From contig NZ_LAHP01000005.1 in NCBI RefSeq assembly GCF_000987765.1, positions 1-64,000 on the forward strand: a DNA stretch of 64,000 nt, given 5' to 3'. The stretch comes from Arsukibacterium sp. MJ3 (GTDB taxonomy: Bacteria; Pseudomonadota; Gammaproteobacteria; Enterobacterales; Alteromonadaceae). Positions 55,863-64,000 of this stretch are shown piece by piece. Below the pieces are notes generated by a model. It searched no databases. It was not told where the DNA came from and saw only the letters and a list, made by a program, of their open reading frames with translations. Position numbers and translations under genes: made by a program. The first letter of the stretch is position 1. The number at the start of each line of letters is the position of its first letter.

Positions 55863-57032
55863 TTATTCGGTCGCTAAGAACGACCGAATGTTCTCGGCCA
55901 CGGCATTTATACCTACCACACCATCTAAGTGGCCCCATATGCCCGGTATTTCTGCATACTCTACCGTTTTGCCGGCGGCACGCAGGGCTTCGGCACTGGC
56001 TTTAGCCATTTCTGGTAACAGCAACTGATCGCCACTAGCAGGTAAAAATAAGGTTTTAGCCTGTACCTTGCTTAAGGCGTGTTGCCAGTTATCCCCCATA
56101 CCAGCACGATACAGTTGCGAGGCGCGCACTAAGTATAAAATATGGTTAGCGTCTTGCATTGTGGCCCGAAGTTTCGCGTGCGCCATTAATTGCTCCCAGG
56201 CAGAAAAGCTGGCCAGAATATCGCGATGCGGTGCTTTATCGGTTTCCGGGGCCGGGTAGCGCATATTAAAACCGGTAGGATAAACAGCGTCCTGAATAAT
56301 ATAAGCCAGTGCCGTGGTTAAACCGTGTTCTGGCTGGCCATATTGATAGTAATCTCCACCACGCCAGGCTGGGTCTTGTTTAATCGGGTAAGCCCAGCGC
56401 TCTAAACGCACGGCAGCCCAGGCATCGATATAAGCTGAACCAATTACCGGAATTAACCGGGCTACCCGTTCTGGATACCGCGTAGCCCATTCAATGGCTT
56501 GGAAAGAGCCCATAGAGCCGCCGATAACCGCATGCAGTTTACCAATGCCTAAACTATCAAGCAGTGCTTTTTGTACTTCAATAAAATCGCCAATAGTGAC
56601 AACCGGAAAGGTTAAGCCATACTGCTTGCCAGTAGCCGGGTTTATGGTAGCCGGGCCGGTAGTAATGACATTGGGGTCAAACACATTGGCATTCACCAGG
56701 GTGTCGACACTAATCACATAGTAGGTATTGGTATCAATTGCTTTGCCCGGGCCAATAATCGCGTCCCAGTAGCCTGGTGCCACATCGCTCTCATGGTATT
56801 TACCAGCAGCGTGCGAGCTGCCAGAGAAAAAATGGGTAACCAGAATAACATTCGATTTATCGGCATTCAGGCTGCCATAGGCTTCCCAACCTACTTTAAC
56901 CGGGCTAATTACGGCGCCATTCTCTGTTTTAAAGTGCGGTATTTCAAAGGCGTGTTTAGTCACCAGCATGGCCTGGCTATTGCTGCCAATCAACAATATA
57001 CCCAGTAGTAGTAACGTCTTTAACAATTTCAT
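55863..57032 (-). CDS. Exported MetX-like alpha/beta hydrolase
   Basis: A 389-residue protein with a signal peptide (LLLLGILLIGSNSQA) and the homoserine O-acetyltransferase fold: GGSMGSFQAIEWATRYPERV nucleophile elbow, acid in LPASGDQLLLPEM and His in WGHLDGVVG. Cytoplasmic MetX has no signal peptide, so this periplasmic form is more likely a hydrolase of an ester or amide. It is 10 bases behind the GntP-type permease and probably cotranscribed with it, perhaps releasing the permease's substrate. Confidence 0.78.
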   Translation of the reverse strand: MKLLKTLLLLGILLIGSNSQAMLVTKHAFEIPHFKTENGAVISPVKVGWEAYGSLNADKSNVILVTHFFSGSSHAAGKYHESDVAPGYWDAIIGPGKAIDTNTYYVISVDTLVNANVFDPNVITTGPATINPATGKQYGLTFPVVTIGDFIEVQKALLDSLGIGKLHAVIGGSMGSFQAIEWATRYPERVARLIPVIGSAYIDAWAAVRLERWAYPIKQDPAWRGGDYYQYGQPEHGLTTALAYIIQDAVYPTGFNMRYPAPETDKAPHRDILASFSAWEQLMAHAKLRATMQDANHILYLVRASQLYRAGMGDNWQHALSKVQAKTLFLPASGDQLLLPEMAKASAEALRAAGKTVEYAEIPGIWGHLDGVVGINAVAENIRSFLATE

Positions 57033-57042
57033 CTAATGCTCC

Positions 57043-58344
57043 TTAAAACCACTGAAACAGCACTATGGCTAATACCACGCCTAATAGTGGCATTAACACG
57101 CTTACCACCGCCATCGGCCAGTACGCGTTCTGGTGAGTTTCACCACAAATAGCACGGATAGTCGTTACTACGTAGCCATTATGCGGCAGGGAGTCGAGTG
57201 CGCCTGATGAAATAGCCACTACCCGATGCAATTGTTCAGCATCGACGCCACGGTCTAAGTAGGTAGGCGCAATTTCGGGCAATGCAATAGCCTGGCCACC
57301 TGAAGCAGAGCCCGTTAGGCCGGCAATGGCGCTCACGGCAACAGCTGCGCCGACGAGCTCAGGGCCGGGTAAGTGGGTCATGTACTCTACCACGCTGCTA
57401 AATGCCGGTGTCAGCTTGGCAACACTGCCAAAACCAACCACGGCAGCGGTGTTGCCAATAGCTAACAACGCACCCAGTACGCCTTCGTTAGTGGCCAAAG
57501 CCGGGTTAGCCAGAAAGCGAAAATTAAGCAAGTATAAACTGACCACCCCACCAGCCAGGGCAATAATTAACGCTGCTTGCTGCAAACTGTCGTGCAGTAA
57601 AAATGAGGTAACTAGTACCACTATTAGCGGTATTAAGCCTGTTACCCAATGCGGTAGTGGTCTGTCGCTTACCACGGGGTCGGTGCTGCGCTGAACAAAC
57701 TGCTCACCGTTTTTCACGGCGTTTTTAATCATCCACATCAGGCTGAAATAACCACCAACCGCCATAAACAACGCCACCACAATGCTTACCTGCCAGCCGG
57801 CATAAGGTGTGGTACCAAGATAAGCTATTGGGATCCAGTTTTGAATTTCCGGTGAGCCTGCTGATGTCATGGTAAAGGTAACTGAACCAAGCGCTAGTGC
57901 TGCCGGTATAAAGCGACGCGGCAAATTAGCCCCTTTAAATAAGCTTACTGCCATCGGGTAGGCCGAAAACGCCACCACAAATAAACTAACACCGCCATAG
58001 GTTAATACGGCACAGGCCATTACGATGGCCAGTACCGCCCGGGTATGGCCAAGGCGTTTTACAATCGCCAGCGCTACCGCATCTGCTGCGCCGGTATGTT
58101 CCATCAATTTTCCAAAGATAGACCCTAGCAAAAACATTAAAAACCAGGCGGCAACAAAGCCAGCGAAGCCATTCATATAGCCATGAACAAAATCAATTTT
58201 ATCAGCGACTTGCCAAAATGGAATGCCGTTGGTTGCGGCTACTAATAACGCACAAAGTGGCGCCGTTATAAATAGATTAAAGCCACGCATCGTAAACACA
58301 ATCAACAGGCTTAAACCCAGTAGTAAGCCAAAGATACTTAACAT
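57043..58344 (-). CDS. GntP-family organic acid permease
   Basis: A 433-residue membrane protein with about 12 helices and GntP-like LTYGGVSLFVVAFSAYPMAV, MTSAGSPEIQNWIPIAYLGT and SGALDSLPHNGYVVTTI. The family moves gluconate, D-serine, hydroxybutyrate or similar acids with protons. ATG 58344 (MLSIFGLLLGL) starts a first membrane helix; the open frame upstream is not family-like. Divergent from the TonB receptor across 154 bases. Confidence 0.82.
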   Translation of the reverse strand: MLSIFGLLLGLSLLIVFTMRGFNLFITAPLCALLVAATNGIPFWQVADKIDFVHGYMNGFAGFVAAWFLMFLLGSIFGKLMEHTGAADAVALAIVKRLGHTRAVLAIVMACAVLTYGGVSLFVVAFSAYPMAVSLFKGANLPRRFIPAALALGSVTFTMTSAGSPEIQNWIPIAYLGTTPYAGWQVSIVVALFMAVGGYFSLMWMIKNAVKNGEQFVQRSTDPVVSDRPLPHWVTGLIPLIVVLVTSFLLHDSLQQAALIIALAGGVVSLYLLNFRFLANPALATNEGVLGALLAIGNTAAVVGFGSVAKLTPAFSSVVEYMTHLPGPELVGAAVAVSAIAGLTGSASGGQAIALPEIAPTYLDRGVDAEQLHRVVAISSGALDSLPHNGYVVTTIRAICGETHQNAYWPMAVVSVLMPLLGVVLAIVLFQWF

Positions 58345-58498
58345 CAGCAAATCCTTGTTATCATTTTTAGCTAGTCTGATACAGCTTGGCGATTGCCACC
58401 ATAGTACTAAGGTACAGGTTAAAAGTTCTGCGTTTAGGCCTAAAGTAACAACACTGGTTAATACCACATTTTGCAATCAATCAGCAGGAGAGCCAAAG

Positions 58499-60742
58499 AT
58501 GGCCAATAATTATAATAATGATGAACAACACAATTTTACCCGCTCTGTCCTTAAACCTAGCCTTATCGCCCTGGCTATTAGCAGTTGTTTAGCCGCACCA
58601 GCGATGGCGCAGCAGGCTGAGCCAGCCGAAACCGAGTTAAAGCTGGAGCGGATTGAAGTTACCGCCCGGCGCACGGTAGAAAACTTACAGACAGTACCGG
58701 TAGCGGTAACGTCTTTAGGCAGTGACGAATTACAACAACGTGGTATGGATAACTTAATTGCTGTACAGCAATATTCACCCAACACCACCTTACAAATTTC
58801 TCGCGGTACCAACAGTACGCTCACAGCCTATATTCGTGGTATTGGCCAGCAAGATCCGTTGTGGGGTTTTGAGCCAGGCGTAGGTATATACATTGATGAT
58901 GTGTACATGGCGCGGCCACAAGGTGCAGCATTAGATGTATATGATGTTGAACGTATAGAAGTGTTACGTGGCCCTCAAGGTACGTTGTATGGCCGTAACA
59001 CTATCGGTGGTGCGGTTAAATACGTAACTAAAGAACTCACTGGCGATACTGCCTTTGCTGTTCGCGGTACTATTGGTACTGAAAACCAGCAAGATGTTAA
59101 GTTATCAGGCCAGGTAGGCTTAACAGACACCTTATTCGTTAGTGGTGCCATTGCCAGCTTTAACCGTGACGGTTTTGGTACCTATTTAAACACCGGCGCT
59201 GAAAACTACGATAAAGATGTTCAATCTGGCCGTGTTAGCGTGCAGTGGAATGCCGCAGAGAATTTTACCGTGAGATTAAATGCCGACAAAACCACCGATA
59301 AGTCTAATTCAAAAGGTGGCTTTCGCTTAACGCCAAGTTTATTAGTTCCCACTCAGCCATTAACAGACAGCGTGTATGACTCGTACACCAGTATGCCAGC
59401 AGATAACAAAGTGGATACTGAAGGCCAATCGTTAACCCTAACCTGGGATGTGGATGATAACTGGACCGTTAAATCTGTTACCGCTAGACGGAAAGGCGTT
59501 ACTGATACTAATATCGACTTTGATTCTACCCCTTTACAGTCATTAGATGTGCCGGCTTTTTATGAGGATGAACAAACCTCACAAGAGCTACAATTATTAT
59601 TTAACGGCGATAAATTTAAAATGGCGTCGGGTGTATATTACTACACGGGTGAAGCGTGCGGTGCCTTCGGTACTGTCATTGTTGCCGGTGCGGGTGTAAC
59701 ACTTGAAAACGGGGGTTGTGTTGATACCGATAGTATCGCTGCTTATGCACAAGGTACTTATAAATTAACTGACAAACTATCGTTAACCGCGGGCGGCCGT
59801 TATACCAAAGATGATAAAGATGCGACAATGTATCGCAATCTGTACTTAGGCTATAAAGGACCACGCGATATCGCTGCTCCGGGGACGTTATTACAAGTAC
59901 AAACCGATTTTAGCGGCAGTGAAAGTTTTAGCCATTTTTCACCACGAGTTGGTGCAGAATATCAGTACAGTCGTGACTTAATGTACTACGTTAGTTATAC
60001 CGATGGCTTTAAGTCGGGTGGTTTTGATATGCGTGCGGTTGAAATTGTTAACCCTAATGCTACCGACCCGTACCAGGAAGAAACTGTTGACACTTATGAG
60101 TTTGGTATCAAGAGTGAATGGTTAGAGCAGCGTTTACGTGTGAATGCGGCAGTGTTCCATTCTTCTTACGATGATATGCAAGTTACGGTGCAACGCGCAG
60201 TAGGTAATAACGTTGCTTCTCAAGTATTAAACGCGGCTAGCGCCGATATTAATGGTGCTGAACTTGAGGCATTATTTGCGGCAACGCGTGATCTTGAAAT
60301 CAGTGCGATTGTCGGTTACTTAGATGCGTCGTTTAACAAAGTCGAATTCTTTGACCCGGTATCGCAATCTGTGGTTGACGTATCTGACGTCTGGGGATTT
60401 GCTAATACCCCAGAGTTAACCGCAACACTAGCCAGCCGTTATACGGTAGTAACCGATTTTGGTGACTTAGTGTTTAATGCTAACGTAGCTTATCGCGGTG
60501 CGACGCAAATTTTTGAAGTACCTTCAGTACTAGATTATGGTGGCTATACTTTAATAAATGCTGGTGTGAACTGGTATTCAAAAGATGGTTACTGGGATGT
60601 GTCGTTACAGGGTAAAAACTTAGGTGATAAGCAGGCGCGTATTGCCGGTTATAACTTTGCCTTGTTAGCGCGTGAGCAAACTATTACGGGTTATTATATG
60701 GACCCACGTACGGTAAGCTTGTCTGTTGGTTACCGCTTCTAA
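58499..60742 (+). CDS. TonB-dependent receptor of unknown substrate
   Basis: A 747-residue outer-membrane receptor. The leader is atypical, with a polar start (MANNYNNDEQHNF) before LIALAISSCLAAPAMAQQ. A TonB-box-like LERIEVTARR is followed by the plug (VPVAVTSLGSDELQQRGMDNL, IYIDDVYMARPQGA, VLRGPQGTLYGRNTIGGAVKYV) and a barrel ending SLSVGYRF. AGGAG precedes the start. It resembles receptors of the large CirA/IroN-like groups used by Alteromonadales for organic nutrients. Its divergent partner permease and hydrolase suggest one pathway. Confidence 0.88.
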   Translation: MANNYNNDEQHNFTRSVLKPSLIALAISSCLAAPAMAQQAEPAETELKLERIEVTARRTVENLQTVPVAVTSLGSDELQQRGMDNLIAVQQYSPNTTLQISRGTNSTLTAYIRGIGQQDPLWGFEPGVGIYIDDVYMARPQGAALDVYDVERIEVLRGPQGTLYGRNTIGGAVKYVTKELTGDTAFAVRGTIGTENQQDVKLSGQVGLTDTLFVSGAIASFNRDGFGTYLNTGAENYDKDVQSGRVSVQWNAAENFTVRLNADKTTDKSNSKGGFRLTPSLLVPTQPLTDSVYDSYTSMPADNKVDTEGQSLTLTWDVDDNWTVKSVTARRKGVTDTNIDFDSTPLQSLDVPAFYEDEQTSQELQLLFNGDKFKMASGVYYYTGEACGAFGTVIVAGAGVTLENGGCVDTDSIAAYAQGTYKLTDKLSLTAGGRYTKDDKDATMYRNLYLGYKGPRDIAAPGTLLQVQTDFSGSESFSHFSPRVGAEYQYSRDLMYYVSYTDGFKSGGFDMRAVEIVNPNATDPYQEETVDTYEFGIKSEWLEQRLRVNAAVFHSSYDDMQVTVQRAVGNNVASQVLNAASADINGAELEALFAATRDLEISAIVGYLDASFNKVEFFDPVSQSVVDVSDVWGFANTPELTATLASRYTVVTDFGDLVFNANVAYRGATQIFEVPSVLDYGGYTLINAGVNWYSKDGYWDVSLQGKNLGDKQARIAGYNFALLAREQTITGYYMDPRTVSLSVGYRF

Positions 60743-60758
60743 TACGTTAAAAACCTTG

Positions 60759-60776
60759 CCGGGGCGTAAGCCCCGG
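60759..60776 (+). terminator. Hairpin after the TonB receptor
   Basis: CCGGGGCGTAAGCCCCGG, a seven-pair GC-rich stem with a GTAA tetraloop, 16 bases past the stop. Only TTCATTATA follows, so termination may be incomplete and the response regulator may be partly cotranscribed. Confidence 0.55.
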
Positions 60777-60814
60777 TTCATTATAGTGAGCCAACGTGCT
60801 CAGAAGTAAACCTT

Positions 60815-61468
60815 ATGATAGCCATCATCGCCGATGATCACCCCTTGTTCAGGGTTGCCTTAGCTCAGGCTTCTTCCGCTATTCTAGGTAGCGACGCCTT
60901 ATTGCTGCAAGCTCAAACGATGCAACAAGTCTGGCCATTACTGCGCCAGCATCCCGATACGAATTTTATTTTCCTCGACTTGAAAATGCCAGGCGCTGAC
61001 GGCTTTACCGGCCTTAGTGCTTTGCGCACCGAATACCCTGATGTGCCGATTATTATGGTGTCGGCCGAAGAAGATCCGGTTATTATTAAACAAGCGCTGG
61101 CCTTAGGTGCTGCCGCCTATATTCCAAAATCTGTGCCGCTGGAGTTGTTGTCTGACGCCATTAGCGCCGTGCTAAACGGTGATACCTGGTTACCACCTGA
61201 TTTAGTTGAAGACGTTAAAAATGCTAAGCCGCTAATCGACAATGACTTTGCTCAGCGTTTAGAGCAGCTTACCCCGCAGCAATTTCGGGTGTTAAAAATG
61301 ATTGCCGACGGCCTGCTTAATAAGCAAATTGCTTACGAGATGAATGTGCAGGAAACCACTATTAAGCAACATGTCTCGGCTATTTTACGCAAATTAAACG
61401 TCAACAACCGCACACTGGCCGGCATTATGTTTGAAAAGCTGCGCCTGCCAGAGAGCTATACCGGTTAG
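60815..61468 (+). CDS. LuxR-family response regulator, CrbR-like
   Basis: A 217-residue protein: receiver domain with acidic Asp7/Asp8 and phospho-acceptor Asp55 (IFLDLKMPG), Lys in YIPKS, then a LuxR/NarL HTH (LTPQQFRVLKMIADGLLNKQIAYEM, TIKQHVSAILRKLNV). It converges with the hybrid kinase gene whose N-terminus looks like a solute symporter. CrbS/CrbR pairs of this design control acetyl-CoA synthetase in Vibrio and Pseudomonas, so this may be the partner regulator. Confidence 0.88.
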   Translation: MIAIIADDHPLFRVALAQASSAILGSDALLLQAQTMQQVWPLLRQHPDTNFIFLDLKMPGADGFTGLSALRTEYPDVPIIMVSAEEDPVIIKQALALGAAAYIPKSVPLELLSDAISAVLNGDTWLPPDLVEDVKNAKPLIDNDFAQRLEQLTPQQFRVLKMIADGLLNKQIAYEMNVQETTIKQHVSAILRKLNVNNRTLAGIMFEKLRLPESYTG

Positions 61469-61521
61469 CCTATTGTCGCAATTCGCGCTTAAACAATCTC
61501 GCCAGCCCCGTTACAGAATAC

Positions 61522-64000
61522 TTAGCTGCGTAATAAGCGCTGAAACAGCCGCTTTAACGCAGCTGGCTTTAGCGGCTTCAGCAGAAAGTAAAAACCACTA
61601 TTAAGTGCCAGCTCGCGAATATGTTGGTCATGATCAGCCGAGTGAATAATTACCGGCACATTTATGGCAAAGTGGCTGGCCAGCTGTTGGGCCACGGCTA
61701 CCCCGGTTGCGGCATTATCTAGATGATAGTCAAACAGACACAAGTCGGGTTTAAAACCCTCACGTATGGCTGCCAGAGCAGCGCTAGGCTGACTTACCGC
61801 AGTAACCTGGCACCGCCAACTGGTCAATAATGCCTTTACCGCACTAAGTAAATGCGTTTCGTTATCTAATAATAAGATTTTTTTGCCAGCAAAACTGGCG
61901 CTAATGTCGCTAATGACGGCCACGGTTTCTAGCGAAATAGCCGGTGTAGCGGCCAGCGGTAAACTAAGACAAAAGCAACTGCCTTTACCTGGCTCAGACT
62001 GCACGCTGAGTGTATGGCCTAAAATAGCACTAATACGATGCGCGATAGCAAGGCCAAGGCCCAGCCCTTTTTGATCTGGCTGACTGCCTTGCTGAAATTC
62101 TTCAAAAATGCGCTGCAAGTCTGCTTTGGCAATACCCACTCCGCTATCATACACTTTTATTAGTAACTGCTGACCCGCCCGTTTCACGCCGACCACTACC
62201 TTGCCGGTGTTAGTATAGCGTACGGCATTGGCCAGTAAATTTTGAATAACCCGTTTTACTAATTTACGGTCGGTGGTAACACTTAGTATGCTGGGGTGCA
62301 TGCTAAACTTTAGGCCTTTCTCAGCAGCTAGTGCCGCCGCATCACGGCCAATATCATCCAGCAACTGGCTTACTGCTACTGTTTGTGGGTACGCTTTAAT
62401 TACCCCAGAATCAAGCTTGGTTAAATCCAAAATAGCGGTTAACAGTTCCTCTGCTGAATTAAGTGAGTTAGTTAAGTTGGCACTAAGTTCTTGTAATTCC
62501 GGTGTAGTGCTTTTTTGCCGCAGTAAGCCGGCAAACAGCGCAGCGGCATTAAACGGCTGCATTAAATCGTGGCTGGCGGCAGCAAAAAAGCGGGTTTTGG
62601 CCGCTGTGTTACTTTCAAGTTGATGCTGGGTGTGTTGCAATTGCTGGTTTAGCAGTTGTAACTCAGACGTGCGCTCGCCCACCCGTTGTTCCAGTAAGGT
62701 ATTACTTTGCTCAAGTTGGGTTTGTACGGCAATAAAAGAGCTAACGTCGGTGTAGGTAGTAACAAAGCCACCGCCGGGTAACGGATTACCCTGCATTTCC
62801 AGTACGCGGCCATCTTGTTGTTGGCGCTGAAATTTATAACTGCTGCCCTGGCGTAAAAAGCTCAGTCGTTTGCTTACTTCAGCTTCTATATTTTCGCTGT
62901 CAATTAAGCCACGGTTTAAGTTAAAACGAATAACGTCAGCCACCGGCTTACCCACCTCAACCATGCCGGCTGGATAACTAAACATATCAATGTAACGTTG
63001 ATTCCAGGCAATTAAACGTAAGTCGGCATCTACTACACTAATGCCCTGACTAATGTTGTCTATGGTAGAGAGCAGCAATGCTTGGTTAAACTGAAATACC
63101 TGGCTGGCTTCGTCAACAAACCGCTCAACGGTTTCCATGGGTAACTGGGCATGCCGACCGGCCGCATCCATAATTAAGCGCATTGAGGCGCCGCCAACCA
63201 CGGCTGCTAAGCTGCGCTCGGCTGCCTGCACCAAATTTACCGGTGCCAATTGGTTTTGTAATGGGCTGGGATTTTTCAGATTCCGCTGCAACAACCGCCG
63301 CGCTTCCTTTTCTCCGGCAAAGCGCTTTACCAGCAAATAGCAATCTTGCACGCTTAATTGCAAGCGGCGTCGATTATCACTGCTCAGCTGCGCCCGCAAA
63401 AAACGGCCGCTCTCCAGCCATTCACTAACCCGGGTATTACTAAAACGGCTAATAGTAACTACCATCAGACAGTTTACTGACAAGCTCAATAATACCCCTA
63501 AGCTCAGTGGGTCGGCTTGCCAGCCAAATAATTGTTGTGGTGCTAACCATTGTAAGCCGAATGGCCCGTTACTTAACCAGCTTGAACCCATTAATCCGGC
63601 GCGACTTATTTCCGGTAGTAACAGTATATAGGCCCACACCAACGCGCCGCTAAGCACGCCGGCGATGGCGCCCTGACGGTTAACTTTGCGTGAAAATAAA
63701 CCCAGAATAAGTGCGGGTGACAGTTGTGCAACCAAGGCAAAGGCCATTAACCCTAGTTGTGCTAAGCCGGTTTCGGTACCAATAAAACGGTAATACACAA
63801 AGCCCAATGCCATGACAATTAACATGGCAGAGCGGCGCAAGGTGGCTACTTTGACTCTATTTTGATGTTCGGGCTGCAGCTGACTGCTGCGGTAAAGTAA
63901 GGGTGCCAGTAATTCGTTGGTGATCATAATACCCAGCACCACGGTCGCCACCACCACCATACTGGTAGCGGCAGAAAAGCCGCCCAAATAGGCCAGCAAA
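61522..64000 (-). CDS. CrbS-like symporter/hybrid sensor histidine kinase (5' end outside window)
   Basis: At least 825 residues, cut by the window end. Residues 1 to about 195 are the last membrane helices of an SLC5 sodium/solute symporter. Residues about 205-290 look like a STAC linker (SVQDCYLLVKRFAGEKEARRLL). A PAS domain (LLSTIDNISQGISVVDADLRLIAWNQRY) and coiled coil lead to HisKA (AAASHDLMQPFNAAALF), an HATPase (NLLANAVRYT, DSGVGI, GLGLGLAI) and a C-terminal receiver (LCLFDYHLD). It probably senses a transported acid such as acetate and phosphorylates the adjacent LuxR-type regulator. Confidence 0.9.
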   Translation of the reverse strand, partial: LLAYLGGFSAATSMVVVATVVLGIMITNELLAPLLYRSSQLQPEHQNRVKVATLRRSAMLIVMALGFVYYRFIGTETGLAQLGLMAFALVAQLSPALILGLFSRKVNRQGAIAGVLSGALVWAYILLLPEISRAGLMGSSWLSNGPFGLQWLAPQQLFGWQADPLSLGVLLSLSVNCLMVVTISRFSNTRVSEWLESGRFLRAQLSSDNRRRLQLSVQDCYLLVKRFAGEKEARRLLQRNLKNPSPLQNQLAPVNLVQAAERSLAAVVGGASMRLIMDAAGRHAQLPMETVERFVDEASQVFQFNQALLLSTIDNISQGISVVDADLRLIAWNQRYIDMFSYPAGMVEVGKPVADVIRFNLNRGLIDSENIEAEVSKRLSFLRQGSSYKFQRQQQDGRVLEMQGNPLPGGGFVTTYTDVSSFIAVQTQLEQSNTLLEQRVGERTSELQLLNQQLQHTQHQLESNTAAKTRFFAAASHDLMQPFNAAALFAGLLRQKSTTPELQELSANLTNSLNSAEELLTAILDLTKLDSGVIKAYPQTVAVSQLLDDIGRDAAALAAEKGLKFSMHPSILSVTTDRKLVKRVIQNLLANAVRYTNTGKVVVGVKRAGQQLLIKVYDSGVGIAKADLQRIFEEFQQGSQPDQKGLGLGLAIAHRISAILGHTLSVQSEPGKGSCFCLSLPLAATPAISLETVAVISDISASFAGKKILLLDNETHLLSAVKALLTSWRCQVTAVSQPSAALAAIREGFKPDLCLFDYHLDNAATGVAVAQQLASHFAINVPVIIHSADHDQHIRELALNSGFYFLLKPLKPAALKRLFQRLLRS

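Noticed and set aside
55863-57032. Homoserine O-acetyltransferase for methionine synthesis
   Set aside because: A clear Sec signal peptide and linkage to a permease argue against a cytoplasmic biosynthetic enzyme despite the shared fold.

Overview
The window looks like a chromosomal segment of a marine or aquatic gammaproteobacterium of the Alteromonadales/Chromatiaceae type (Rheinheimera, Arsukibacterium or Alishewanella would fit). This is inferred from the gammaproteobacterial order rpoN-hpf-ptsN-rapZ-ptsO, kdsD-kdsC-lptCAB, mlaFEDCB-ibaG-murA, degQ/degS, zapE-rplM-rpsI-petABC-sspAB, and from the abundance of TonB receptors. No 16S rRNA or tRNA is visible, so the genus is a guess.

Region 1 (1-7.1 kb) is accessory DNA. 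A remnant of an IS4-like transposase abuts the first of two 5'-truncated Rhs 'tips' (conserved core end plus variable C-terminus). Each tip is followed by a different exported candidate immunity protein, then by copies of a short palindromic repeat that each precede a small secreted-protein gene. A roughly 400 bp segment is duplicated, and a 42 bp 5' fragment of an abiEi gene is fused to the second Rhs tip. The intact abiEi antitoxin follows, with an abiEii toxin broken by two in-frame stops.

Region 2 (7.2-12.3 kb) holds an M15 endopeptidase with an SH3 domain, then a TPP riboswitch controlling a thiamine salvage operon: TonB receptor, YkoF-like thiamine-binding protein, PnuC/PnuT-type permease and thiamine kinase-like protein.

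Region 3 (12.5-24.3 kb) has two complete and different Mrp-type cation/proton antiporter operons. They converge tail to tail and share overlapping stop codons. The plus-strand operon has an MrpA-MrpB fusion and a structured leader that resembles a Na+-sensing riboswitch. The minus-strand operon has seven separate genes and a long inverted repeat in its promoter region.

Region 4 (24.5-49.2 kb) is conserved housekeeping DNA: nitrogen PTS and RapZ, HPF, sigma-54, Lpt lipopolysaccharide export and Kdo synthesis, Mla phospholipid transport, MurA, periplasmic proteases, cell-division proteins, ribosomal proteins L13/S9, the cytochrome bc1 complex, stringent starvation proteins, and ilvY/ilvC.

Region 5 (49.1-64 kb) is more variable. 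A 696 bp unit carrying a small cysteine-rich secreted protein is bracketed by two exact 30 bp copies of a terminator. Next come mgsA, a VIT-family transporter, a membrane-anchored thioredoxin-like protein and a Fur-box-preceded ferric iron ABC importer. Last is a nutrient-uptake block: a secreted MetX-like hydrolase, a GntP-type permease, a TonB receptor, a LuxR-type response regulator and a CrbS-like symporter/hybrid histidine kinase that runs off the window end.
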